Assembly (NCBI GenBank): GCA_003344405.1
Contig: NOWV01000012.1
Span: 1 to 64,000, forward strand
Origin: Trichoplax sp. H2
Lineage: Eukaryota; Placozoa; Uniplacotomia; Trichoplacea
Length of the DNA stretch: 64,000 nucleotides
Direction of reading: 5' to 3'
Shown: piece after piece, positions 11,331 to 23,331 of the stretch
How the letters are laid out: each line of letters starts with the position of its first letter
Position numbering within the stretch: position 1 is the first letter of the stretch
Position numbers and translations under genes: made by a program
The notes under the pieces: model-generated
Told to the model about the DNA's origin: nothing
The model's database searches: none
The model's input: the letters and a program-made list of their open reading frames with translations, nothing else

Positions 11331-13304
11331 ATGCATACTGCAGGGATGGATGCCGCATCATCTCCAGTTTTAGAGGACACATTGCATACTTTAAAAAATT
11401 CGCCTTCCGTTATTAATAGACAATTTGTACGATGTGATCAAAACGATATCCTACAAGAAGTGCCCAGTCATCAGGCCCGTCATGACGAATGCTTCCGAGT
11501 GATGCAGTGGAATGTGCTAGCGGATGGTAAGACTGTCCTGTACAGTATTATGCAGGACCGATTAGGCGCAGTCAATTTCTCTATCAATAAAATCTCATCA
11601 TGCCTTAGTAATTCAGTGAACTGTACGCTTAGCAGTCACCTAGCATTTGAAAGAGAGAAATGTATAAAACTGCAATCTAAAATTTTGATAGACATGAGTA
11701 CATAGAACATTACTTTATCAAACACAAGCTTGAACCTAAAACTCCACTAGTTTCGTAAAATTGGATTTCCATTACCTTAGCCGATGTGCTAATATAACTT
11801 TCTTTATGCGACAGGATCAAGTGGAAATTTTTATTGACAGATATCGTACAGTAATTTGAACTTACGTTGCCAGTCATAGTGAATAGTCTACTAATCAACT
11901 TTCTTTTGCTTAGCCAAAGCGGGTAATGACTAGATTTTTTAAATTATAAAACCTAACTATATGCTCGCTCTGCCCCATAAGAATAAGAATAAACTTATCA
12001 AATCCAAAATGAGCATATAGACTATCCAGTTCATAACTTGGAGCAGAACAAATGACTTACAGTACAGTACAGTGGATCATATTTTTTACAGTGAGCAACA
12101 ACAAATATCTTTGCACTCTACCAGCTGGCTATACCAATACATTCTCGGTAGCATTTCATTTTACTACATGAAATTAAAATTTGAATTATTCTACAGAATT
12201 GAGTTGCTCAGTACACGATCAGATGACGTAATCATAATGAACTGTAATAACGAACATGGATGGCAAAAGAGTAATAACGCAACTTTCTATATAATTGCGA
12301 ACAAGCTCTTGCGAGTATTCTGTTGCATTGCGGCAAGGCAATTGCATATTGCACTCTACAGTAAAATAGGAGAATAGTGTACGCGTTTTAAAAATTACGA
12401 GTTCCATGTCATAATCGACAGCCATTTCTGTAAACCTGCAGAAGTTTAGAGACTAACTCTATAACGCTTTTTAATTACAGCATTAAGTAAATCAGGACCC
12501 AATGAAAACTTTATTAAGTGTCCACAGACTGCCTTAGCTTGGTCCTCAAGAAAGCATGGTCTGATGCAAGAAATTTTAAGGAGTAAAGCCGATATTATCT
12601 GTCTAGAAGAAGTTGACCATTATTCAGATTTTTTTCAACCTACCCTAGCATCTCTGGATTACATTGGTTTTTTCGTACCTAAACCTGATTCACCCTGTCT
12701 TTTATACGATGAAAATAACGGTCCAGATGGATGTGCATTATTCTTCTCAGCCAAAAAGTTCTCCTTAATTTTACACGACCAGTTCATCCTTCGGAAGAAT
12801 GATGGAGATACCAATCAAGTCGCAATCGTTATATTATTAGAGACTACCTTTTTACCTGAGTCAAAGAAAATTTGTATCGTCTGCACTCACTTAAAATCTC
12901 ATTCTAGCGAATGGTGTGAAAACATACGTAAGGAACAAAGTGCATTTTTGCTGAATAAAGTTGGTCAGCTAATTAACTTCGAATATATTCCTATTATCAT
13001 ATGTGGGGATTTTAATACCGATCCAAATACTCCAACTTATACAAACTTTGCAAACTTTCAACCATGTCATCTTAAAAGTGCTTATGCATTAAACGGTGAA
13101 GAACCTAAATTTACTACTTGGAAATTTCGCCCTAAATGTCAAGTGTGTCATACGATCGATTATATTTGGTTTTCTGATAAATTTTTAAAGCGCGTTCAAT
13201 TCCTTGCCATACCAACAATGTCGGAAATTGGCCCAAACGCTTTGCCAGCTGAGCATTACCCATCAGATCACATGTCACTGGTTGCTGAATTTAAGTATAA
13301 TTAA
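11331..13304 (+). CDS. NOCT: Nocturnin-like EEP-family phosphatase/exonuclease fold protein (2 exons)
   Basis: Exons 11331-11526 and 12481-13304 (phase 1, GTAAGA...TTACAG) encode 339 residues; human nocturnin is 431. The endonuclease/exonuclease/phosphatase fold runs from RVMQWNVLA (about residue 56) to the end. Visible active-site motifs: CLEEVDHY with the metal-binding Glu (E109), NNGPDGCALFF, CGDFN (about 247), HTIDYIW (about 298) and YPSDHMSL (D328, H329). Nocturnin dephosphorylates NADP(H) in animals and was earlier classed as a deadenylase; it is linked to metabolic and circadian control. The start is uncertain: an in-frame ATG at 11202 would add 43 residues translated from pentamer-repeat sequence, so I prefer 11331. 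The intron (954 bases) also carries a small TACAG block near 12060. Confidence 0.9.
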
Positions 13305-13338
13305 GAAATCCTTTTGACGCTATAAATGTATAGACGTT

Positions 13339-13344
13339 AATAAA
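13339..13344 (+). terminator. Poly(A) signal of nocturnin gene
   Basis: AATAAA 35 bases after the nocturnin stop codon, in the right orientation and distance for polyadenylation. Cleavage site not determined. Confidence 0.5.
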
Positions 13345-16117
13345 TTTCATCTATTTAAATTTATCAAATCCTAATAATTCATGGGTATGATCATATTCGA
13401 TGCCTTGAACATTTTTACTGTATTACAAAAGTTTTTAAATTACTTCCTTATTTTAGGATTGCTTTTATTAGAGTAATGTGGAATCTATGTCTACGTACAG
13501 TACTGTACATAGATATAAATTTAGATCTTCAGAAGCAAAATGAAGTAAACATCTGACTTTTCTTATGAATTTTATATGATTATTATATAACCGGTCATCA
13601 TATTCAGGCGCTGATGGATTATTTATAAATATATAACATATATAACATATATATATATGTATTTAGTATTTTTACTTGTTAACTCGCTAGCTAAATGGTA
13701 CTACATTGTTTATTTTGTTTCATCTAAATGTAAAGTATTTTTAAATTTTACATAATAGTTTGCCTATAAAAGGTTAAACGTCAAAATAATTGGATAAGGT
13801 CAAGACCCGTGATTGTTTCGATACAAACATTGCTAATATGCTATATAGTACAAGAAGTTTCTTTTTTGTTCAGAGTAATCCTAATGATTTATTGTTGAAT
13901 CTAAAATTGCTTGCGATGGTTCTAGAATTATGACAAGTGAAAACGTGAATCCGCAGCTAATGGTCTTTTTTTGATTTCATCTCAAAATTTCAGGGACTTG
14001 AAATGTTTTGACGCCAGATCGACTGGAGCCCTAACCCTTGTTTCAAGTTATCCTGCTCTAATATTTTAATCAATTTAAAATTTACCTTGAAGCATCATTA
14101 TTCGTTTATTATTATAAAGCTTGCCTGTTTTTTTTCCTAATTAACGGAACTGCAACTTTATTGTCACAACTCGCAAGTGCATTTAATGCAATGAGCATAT
14201 TGATGGTAATATACAGTGTATACAATCGCTATATGTTTATAATATCCGTACAAAAACTAATAAAGTTGTTTGGATTTAACCCAATCAGCCAACCACAAGC
14301 GCAATATATCCAATTACGCATGTAAGTGATTCTTTATCTTTTTACTGCAGTAGCCCTTAGCAATGCATACTACGTTATATGAATACTGCGAATGACAAAT
14401 TAAATTCATTTTAACGGATAAAAGTATAGTAAATTAATGTCCCATATTGTAATATGCCACAAAATTTTCGAATTTTCCCTTGATTCACCTAGATAATAGT
14501 TCAATTTTTGATTTTTCTTATGCACTTCATCACTAGCGACTTGAAAAGGGTTCTTGATTATTGCTACAATGTTTTATTAATCGCTTTTCCGGCCTAACCT
14601 TACAGGCATAGTCATATTTAGAAAAATGATACTGCATTCTTTACTTATTTGATATTATCGTACTTTAAATATAGAGGCTTCACGTAGGAGGCCCTTGGGG
14701 GGAGGGGGATGATGAATAGTCCTGATCCAACGAAAAGTTTTCAATGATTACTAAAACGAATCATAATACCTCATACTGTCCCTAGTATCATAGTTAATTT
14801 CAATTAATGCTTATAGTCACCTATAAAAATTAAGCAACGTTATGACGATTTAATATCCAATCAGTTAATTGAAATTATTCCATGCCCGTATGCCTTTAAC
14901 ATCTAAAGACGTACAGTACAGTGTATAACTGTAGTGCGTTAAAATCAAAATTTTAATTATTTAATACCACAGTATTTATGATAGGCTTAAAAGAGCAGAT
15001 AACTATAAAAGTATGTAGATTAATGGTACAGACACGTTATTCACCTACTCTATTTGTTTGCATTTTGCAGTTTATAAGCGATAGAATACATGAACCTCAG
15101 TTTATTACCCTTTATTACCGACGGGTGAATTACAGCTTCGACTAGGTAGAAAATGATTGGATTGGATGAATAATATGTCTGTAACATACGAGTATACACG
15201 GATAAAATGTTTTATGCAACATAAGGAGATTAAAGTTAACCGTCCGAAATATTGCGTGTAATTCCAATAGAATCAGCAACTACACTACATGCCTAAACAC
15301 AAGATGTTGAAAACTTGCATTCACTTTTGACAGCTTGAAAAAGTTCAAAACGTTGGTTCTCCTATGTATACAGCATGCAAATATATAAGCCTGGAAACTT
15401 GCTATAACGGCTACACAGCTATTTTAAAAAATTAGGCCGAATAGCCATTGATAAGCGCTAACCTAAAAAGTGGTAAAGTAATAGCGCAATCAATAGTATA
15501 ATAAATTGTAATGTAATGAGAAGAAGTTATAAAGTATTGCTATTTATTTGATATGGACTATAACAAAACTATCATCATCCTGGAAATGACTAATTCTAAA
15601 ATTAAACTTTATTAATGGTATTTACTTTCACTGGGGTATAGGAGTTGCGCCTCTAATAATGTACGCCATTTATTTTTATATCGAATCTATAAACACGTGT
15701 AAACAAACTCGGACTATCATGCAAGGAACATAATTTTGATCAACCATGTGATATTTATTACATTTCCTTCTGAATCAGGTAAAAAGGTAGTCGTGTGCAA
15801 TAATTATATGACAATATTTTGAAAGAAATTAGAACCTTGTCTGAGGTTATTCCGTTAACCTAAATCAAACTTCAACATTAGAAACGGTAGTAATTTATAA
15901 TGTGCTAAAGTAGCAGTAAATTTAAGTCTAATTATATAGCTAGCATCATTAACTTATATACCAATTTTTAGTAACCTCATTGATTTGAAATGTATGATAT
16001 TACATATGCTATATCAGCATTAACTAGCACTAAGTTGTTTAAATCAACTAGTGTATAAAGAAATTATCAACGGTAATAAATAGTACGATAGAAGGGACAA
16101 CTTTCCAATTTTCAATA
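13345..16117. other. Non-coding interval between nocturnin and KCTD-like genes
   Basis: About 2.8 kb of AT-rich sequence between the 3' ends of two convergent genes. It includes a TA-rich microsatellite (13628-13660), a small TACAG palindrome near 13496-13510 and an isolated G-rich tract near 14687-14711. No open frame or RNA gene could be supported. Confidence 0.5.
13628..13660. repeat. TA-rich microsatellite
   Basis: Repeated ATATATAACA units running into a (TA)n tract. Simple low-complexity sequence with no sign of function. Confidence 0.75.
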
Positions 16118-16123
16118 TTTATT
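16118..16123 (-). terminator. Poly(A) signal candidate of KCTD-like gene
   Basis: TTTATT on the plus strand reads AATAAA on the minus strand, about 80 bases beyond the stop codon of the KCTD-like gene. An overlapping second copy follows at 16122. Confidence 0.4.
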
Positions 16124-16204
16124 TATTTACTACAGTGCCGGTATGCATTGAACGGGTTCCGCTATGACATGTCAATTAAACTATTTAATGCTGTATAATA
16201 CCGT

Positions 16205-16897
16205 CTACTTGCGTTGAAATATATATTCAATAAAGTGATTCCATTTGGTTTCATCTGATTCACCATCATGACCAGCTCCACCAGCATGACTTGCAATTAA
16301 ATCGAAGCCCTTCTCAGCTAGCAAATCAAATGCTTTCTCTAAATGGCCATGCTTTAAGTAGAAACGACTAGAATAGCTATTATCACTTCGATCAGGATCT
16401 CGCGTTTCATTTAATGTATCTTCAAACACTTCACGGGTTAAAGTAACATTACCACAAACCAAAATTCGATGAATTTTACGAAATTTAACATCTGCCAATC
16501 CATCACGTCCAAAGGCGTAAGTCCCACGATAACTTAATGATAGAATGCCTTTTTGTCGCCCTATATTGGTTTTTTCGCGTAATGCTTCAATTAAGCCTTC
16601 AATTTTGTAATATTCAGCTTCACACAATAATCTTTCACGCTCAATAAATTCTTCCGGCAGACATAATTTCGAATTGCGTAAATAGTCTAATACGTAACGA
16701 AATAGTGCACCATCACGATCTATAAAATAACGGCCTCGCGCATCGCGCGCAATACGTTGTCTACCACTGAACATTGCACCTAACAATGATTTTGGATCTT
16801 TAACTAAGATTGATAGCGATGTTGTATATAGTTGGCCACCCACGTTTAGATCAATAATGGATGGAAATTGCTCAGAGCTAACTTGATTGACTTGCAT
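16205..16897 (-). CDS. KCTD8/12/16-like BTB protein, single coding exon
   Basis: A 230-residue intronless coding region. Residues about 12-105 form a BTB/T1 tetramerisation domain (IIDLNVGGQLYTTS, later RYVLDYLRN). Residues about 139-230 match the H1 domain found only in KCTD8, KCTD12 and KCTD16 (RILVCGNVTLTREVF, LNETRDPDR, SRFYLKHGHLEKAFDLL, and a closing EYIFQRK). In vertebrates these proteins form oligomers bound to GABA-B receptors and shape G-protein signalling at the plasma membrane. The linker between the domains is short, so the protein is smaller than human KCTD12 (325). A CTGCAG just 5' of the ATG could be a splice acceptor of a 5' UTR exon. Orthology to one human paralogue cannot be assigned, because this is likely pre-duplication. 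Confidence 0.88.
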   Translation of the reverse strand: MQVNQVSSEQFPSIIDLNVGGQLYTTSLSILVKDPKSLLGAMFSGRQRIARDARGRYFIDRDGALFRYVLDYLRNSKLCLPEEFIERERLLCEAEYYKIEGLIEALREKTNIGRQKGILSLSYRGTYAFGRDGLADVKFRKIHRILVCGNVTLTREVFEDTLNETRDPDRSDNSYSSRFYLKHGHLEKAFDLLAEKGFDLIASHAGGAGHDGESDETKWNHFIEYIFQRK

Positions 16898-19800
16898 CTT
16901 TTACTGCAGAAATTATGTTGAATAATAAAATATTTTTAGTTTAAAGTATATTAAGAAAGTAAGATCTATAAAGCAAACATTGTTATTGATTTCTTGAATA
17001 AGAAGAGTCTCATGGGTAAGAATAAATAAGATCGTTCCGTAGAATGTATTATTGATATGTATGATTAGGGTGTATCCATTGAGTATATTGCAAGTATTTA
17101 ACAACTTTAGTCGTAGACATTTATTCAACGAAATGAAAATCGGTATTAGTATTATATACATCGTGCGAGAGTGATGGAAAATGTGCAGTATGATATTCCA
17201 TAGGAGAAGAATGAAACTTGTAAATCATTAGCGTAGAAAGAAAATATTTTTTATATAGATATGGATCCTGCTTAAAATTTTAGACTGAATTCTAGTGGCA
17301 GACATTTAAATGCTAGAAGCTCCTTTACCATCGATTATATTTCGTTTAATTAATCGTTAGCGTTAATATAGCAAAAGCAAATGATTATATTATAGTTGAA
17401 ATACTGTAAAAACACAAGCGAAAGTCTTCTTACTTTTGAGATATCTATAGCCCAGCTCTCCATGATTATGATTATGGGTACTTATCTATACAATCTTATG
17501 CAGTAAACATTATTGATTACACGCAATTATACCACTCAAGATGTGAGTGAAAGAATATAGCTGCAACATAAAACCAATAAATTTGCCTCATTACCTTTGG
17601 TGGTAGAACTAGATTTTTTAAGCTGCACTTATAAAAGTATTATACAATAATTCTAAAAATGATTTTGTGTAAAGCTATGATGACCAAGAAGTCTAACCAT
17701 TAACTTGACAATTGAATGCAAGTCTTTTCAGAAATAATTAACTTCTGATACAGTATTCACTTAGCAGCATACGGACAAAACTTAAACTTCAAGTTTAGAT
17801 CTTGCTTTGAAACAGTATTTAAGAATAATGGCATCACATCTTAATAAACAGGGCATTTTAAATAGTATGATATCGAAGATTGACAGATAGCACTATGCTT
17901 TAATGAACAATATTGAAATGTATATCCTACTCCTATAACCTGATTTTAAAAATAAATTATTAAGCGAAAATTTATTCTCGATTTATTAGACTCAGTAATT
18001 GAACAACTTAAGTACTGGAAAGTACTACAATATGATAAAACTTAAAACATGATCTATTTAATGTCTCTTGTTATTAAAAAATTTTTATTAATCCCATTTA
18101 TATAATCTACGTATAAGGAAGAATGATGATGAATTTATTACATGAAAACGGTCATGATCAAGTAATATCCTTTTATTTCATACCCTGGGAAGTTGTTGCT
18201 GTAACCTTTCATTTTAGATTACTTTCTTATGTAAAAATAAATTTACTATTATCGGCTATATACGCGCAAATCTGTAACTATGACAATATATTGAATAAGT
18301 AAGATAACCACTACACAATAGCATTACTGTAGTTCAATATTGTCATATCATAGGAACTATAATAAACTATACTGAATATCGGAAAATATACATTTAGTTG
18401 AATTGGTTCGTACGTTTTACAAATATAATCGTATTAAATATGTTAAGATATTACTAATAGTTCACTGACTGATAAAATTCATGTTCTTGATGGATATAGT
18501 AAGATATATGGTCTAATTCAATGGTGTATTTATCAAACTCGTGATTATAAATAGGAGAATCTAGAATCTTTAGGCAGCTTTATTATTTACCATTCACTTA
18601 TGGTACAGTATTAATATAGTGATTGTTCTCCACACTTCTACCCGGAATCATACTATTGTAAGAAATGTTCGTGTATATGCACTACGTTTAAAATTAACTT
18701 AGAGAACGCTTCTGTTGAATATTTAGACTATGAACCTCCAACAAAACATACAGAGTAAACTGATAAAAACAACGGAAAAAGAAAAAATTAGGAATATCTA
18801 CTACTCACTTTGTTGTTCATGTGATCGTGTCAACTCTACGTGTTGTCATGGAAATAGAAGGATGAAAACAAGAGTGAGAAATATAGAGAATGTATGTGTA
18901 GGAGAGAGACATTGCTCGAAGGAGCCAAGACTAAAATACGGATTAATAAACTAAAGCAATCCTGCATCGATATGATCGGAAAATTGGACATTTAAATTTA
19001 ATTTAAATGATAATAACTGTGTTATGATAGAATATCGATTCTTCATTTGCCAGTATAGTTTATGAGTATTAAGCTAAACTATAAGTTTAAATGTCAATCT
19101 AAGAAGGAACAGCTTTCTGCCAATAACTATCTGTATTAGGAGTAGTTGACGGTCGTCTTAACGTTAGCAAGAGTTATGAGTTATCATTCAGCCTTATTTG
19201 GCTAGCACTCATTAAGTTAGCAACAAAGATGGTGCGCCCCTTCATGATAGTATGTATAACGGGGTACATCGTTTAAGAAGGCGTAAATACTATTTATATC
19301 ATTTCCATGTAAAAAATTTCATGTTTTAATGCGACAACAATTATATCATGCATGAGTCAAGAAATTTACGAACATTACCATAAAAAAAGATCCACATTGA
19401 TTAACTTGCTCTAAATTAATTCATATCATAGCTTACCTGATATGTAAATATATATATATTTGCCAAATTAGCGTTTTGGAAGAGATAATTTATCTAGTTA
19501 CCAACTGCAATAATTAAGATAGCCGCGCTGGTATATATGATTTATTTTCAACCTTGGCTTTAAAATTATTAAGCTTTAGAATGGGTAAGTGATATCAAGA
19601 GTTAGAAATTAAAACAATCTTGAGCCGCCTATATCCACACACATACATATATACGCATATGCATATATATACTATACGTAGACTATTTAATTGTACTCCC
19701 AACCTTTAAAGTATCCTTTGTACCATAAAATAATAATTACGTGTGTGTAGGACCTTCTACTAGTAATAAACTAGAGATAATGATGAACTTTTGTCTCAAA

Positions 19801-21871
19801 ATTATTGTTTAGTTGATTGCTTTTATTTAAATAGGATATTGGCACTCAGATTGAGATAATGAGAACAGTTTTCCTTTCGCTATTATTGATTGGCCACCCC
19901 CACCGTAGTTCTCAATTGATTTTGTCGCATTTTTGACTTTCTTCTATTCTCAAACTTCAATTATTGTTTTTCTCTTTCCATCTGTGTCTATGCCATTGTC
20001 TTTAACAAAATCTATTTTTCAGTATACATTTCCTCTAATATACGTTTTTTCTGACCAGACAAAAAGAATATGACTAGGTTCGTTGATTTAGAACAAAACG
20101 TGAACTGAATACTTATATTTAGCAAACATGTTTATCGGATTTTCGCATAATTTATTTTATTACAAGCGATTTCATCTGGCTATATTATTACAAAACCAAA
20201 TAAAACTTTTTTTACGATTTTTTAGAGAATATTTTAATAATTAGTATGGTATAAGATATAAAGCAAATAAGAATAGAATAATCGTCTATTATCACGTTAG
20301 TTTATTATGAGTATGATACCTATTGGAGTCATATATTACAATATCCAAAGCTAGAATGTTATTTTTATACTATTCAATACATTTTAAAAATTTTATTAGC
20401 CATCGAACAAGTAACTATCAGTCAGTCTAAAAATATATATCGAACATTTGAAAAGATACATGTTCTATGCCGCAAATGTAATAAGAAAAAGGTATTCAAT
20501 AAATGGTTCATCGGTAAAATATTGAAACCTTAGAAATGCCAATTGTAGGGAATTGAGGCTCCTTTGACATTTCAATTTTGCCAATTACAGTAGATTTAAT
20601 TATGCATTATGGCTATCTAGACAAAATTTAAATATTTGTACTGTAGTAAAGAATCATTCAACTATACAATTGTGCACGTACGTCGCTAAGCCAAAGAAAC
20701 TGCTAGTGTTAACAGATCATTGCAATACGAGAACGGTATGAAATGTTACTCATGTCTATGATCTACTTGCAAGTTTTACATTTTTATCTGCTCATTGGAA
20801 ACTATAATATTAAAATTTAATAACATGATATTTATTAAAGAATTTTTATCATAGATTGTTAATATACAAAAACACTATTTACTGCAGAACTATCTTTATG
20901 GTAGCAGATGTAATAAAGCTAAAACAAACAGTATAGGCCATTCGAAGAGAATAAATGATCATGGCTAACGTCCAATTATGAACAACACTTATTGACTTCA
21001 TATTTAATCTTAACAAAAATTGGCCGTTCTATCCCATAGTATGGCATTATAACCTTATTGAACATTCCACTTTACCGTACTTTGATTCGTGTCGTAACCA
21101 CTGCGTTAAGCTAGGCAAAGGGTATGACCGCAAAATTTATAGATTAACTAATCTTTTATTTGATATTTTAGTGGTATTAATGTAAAATTTTATAGCTTTG
21201 TTCTCTTTCCTTTTAATTACGATCGCTACATGAATTTATCTCGCTAATGATAGTATCTAGTATTTAACGTTCACATATCGACTAAAGTTAAGGAATCCTG
21301 ATTTAAAGCCCAAATCTGATAATTACAATTTATATTATCAAAAAGCGATCAGAGTATACTTGCGCAAATATCTATGTTATCTGTCCTAACATAGCTTTTT
21401 TAGTCAGCTCTTACATGTACTTTAACTTGTTGGTGTCTTACACTTACTACTATTTCTCATTTTTCAACCATAGAAATTATTTGATGAGCCTGAAGGAAAT
21501 TACTCCATTCTAATTATAACAGTTATTTAATAAAAGGTTTACATGCTGTTTATGTCTCAAACTGTACAATGTTATCGGGATATATTTCACAACAATAATA
21601 CTAATCCTCTTAGATAAGCAAAAAGTAATTAAAATTAGAGTTTAGGCTTCCACTTTTTTTGTAGTATTATCACTACTATGGCTTAGCTAATATGCTTGTA
21701 TAAGAGGACAGATTCGACAGAATCCAATTTACCTATGGCGTGGACTCGATCATTAATTTTAAAAGCTGTATAAAAGTAGATCAAGTTCTATTTCGAAAAG
21801 TGAGATGATCGAACAGTATTAATGCTTATATTCCTAATTTATTACACTTAATTGGAATTACTTCTATATGG

Positions 21872-21911
21872 AAATTAGGCTATACTACAGGTAAAGTAGT
21901 AGGCCTAATTT
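21872..21911. other. Imperfect hairpin (9 + 6 base-pair stem)
   Basis: AAATTAGGC at 21872-21880 pairs with GCCTAATTT at 21903-21911, and TACTAC at 21883-21888 pairs with GTAGTA at 21896-21901, with small bulges and a 7-base loop. Seen directly. It may be chance in AT-rich DNA; it is too short for an animal microRNA precursor. Confidence 0.4.
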
Positions 21912-23083
21912 AAAATGAAATATGATATCAATTTTCAAAAAGTATACACGTAATGTATATTTAGAAACCAAATTTTTAACCTTAATACTAACATTTACTA
22001 TCCAGATATTGACGATATTAGCCATATAAATTTACATTCTGCTACTATAGAAAGTCATTTACAGCTAAATATAAATAGTGGTCGCTATGAGTTAAACAGA
22101 ATTTTAATTCTCACCAATGCATAATTTACAATTTCCATTAACACATCATCGAAGAGTTATTTAAGCGAAAGAAAGATATTCCATTAAAATTAATCAGGAT
22201 AACAATTAAAGTACTATTTATATAACACTACATCGTAACAGAACAGCAAATAATAAATAAGAGTAGCGTCTAGTAAATGTCATATCGCTGATCTATTTAA
22301 TATAGCCAGGGAGAAACCAAACTAACGAAATATATTTACTTTTTACTTAAAATTACAATAGGTAAAAATATCATGCAGCACGGTCTTCAATACGTGTGTT
22401 TCTAGCTATTTCATTATGTAGTAGGTTATCGTGTAAGAATGCCTTAAGAATTAGACATTGATCTGTAGTGAAAGGTACGCTTAATCATTAAATTGATACA
22501 GCCTTTCAGAATTTAAGAATATTTACGGTTGTTTCAAGGTGTATCGGTTGGGTAAATTTCGCATTATAATGCTAATTTATGGAGAATGAACGATGAATGC
22601 AATGAATATAATATTTTGGAGCATAGTATCTGACTTGTAAAATGATTTAAGCTCTTCATGCAGAAGTATAGATATTGAGATACTTCATAATAGAATTACA
22701 TATGAGAAAATTAACGAAGAGATTTCTTAAAGCAACTTCATAATCAAAAGCAGCCAATATATGACGTTTATAAGTGATCACATTCGCGAAACAAATCGAT
22801 AAGCTCAATATGTTCAATTATAAAATTGATATAATCGCCGAAATATATTACTATGCTTTTCTATATTTAAGTTTTATATTGAATGCTCCAAATGCCGATT
22901 TATTTTTAAGCGTCTATATGCTGTTCTTTTAAAATTATAGCCATATCTTGAATGTATTCTTAAAATATCATATCTCAGCTGCAATATTATTAGAAGAATA
23001 TCATTATCTATTAAGTACTATGCTGTAATGTATTGCTTATAATAAATGTAGACATTATATTCACTCAATAGTGTCACATTATT

Positions 23084-23115
23084 CAGGAAATATTCTCTAG
23101 TGAGAATGTTTCCTG
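23084..23115. other. Hairpin with 14-base arms and TAGT loop
   Basis: CAGGAAATATTCTC and GAGAATGTTTCCTG are complementary over 14 positions with one T-G type wobble and a four-base loop; two more pairs extend the base. Longer than expected by chance nearby, function unknown. Confidence 0.55.
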
Positions 23116-23305
23116 AGAATGCTATAAGTTTACATGGAAAACTTAGTAGGTAAATGAATTAAAATATTTTACACTATATCATAATTCTACTTCAATACCG
23201 GCGGATTTTATAAATTGTTTGTAAGAAAGGTTTTCAAAAACTGTTTACTTTGAATCTCAGAGTAGTTGAATATTATAATGCTGTTGCGTTTACACTACTA
23301 CGTGA

Positions 23306-23331
23306 TATGATCTCACAAAATTGAGATCATA
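23306..23331. other. Perfect 10-base-pair inverted repeat
   Basis: TATGATCTCA at 23306-23315 and TGAGATCATA at 23322-23331 are perfect reverse complements around a six-base CAAAAT loop, 190 bases from the previous hairpin. Function unknown. Confidence 0.5.

Noticed and set aside
11710-12425. Small open frames within the nocturnin intron
   Set aside because: They lie between a good donor (11527) and acceptor (12480) whose joining restores the nocturnin domain, and they have no recognisable content.
18730-18954. Cys-rich open frame in the gene desert
   Set aside because: Short, lacks a signal peptide or splice partners, and its Cys spacing fits no family I know.
21872-21911. Possible microRNA precursor
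   Set aside because: The hairpin is only about 40 bases with bulges, too short for an animal precursor.
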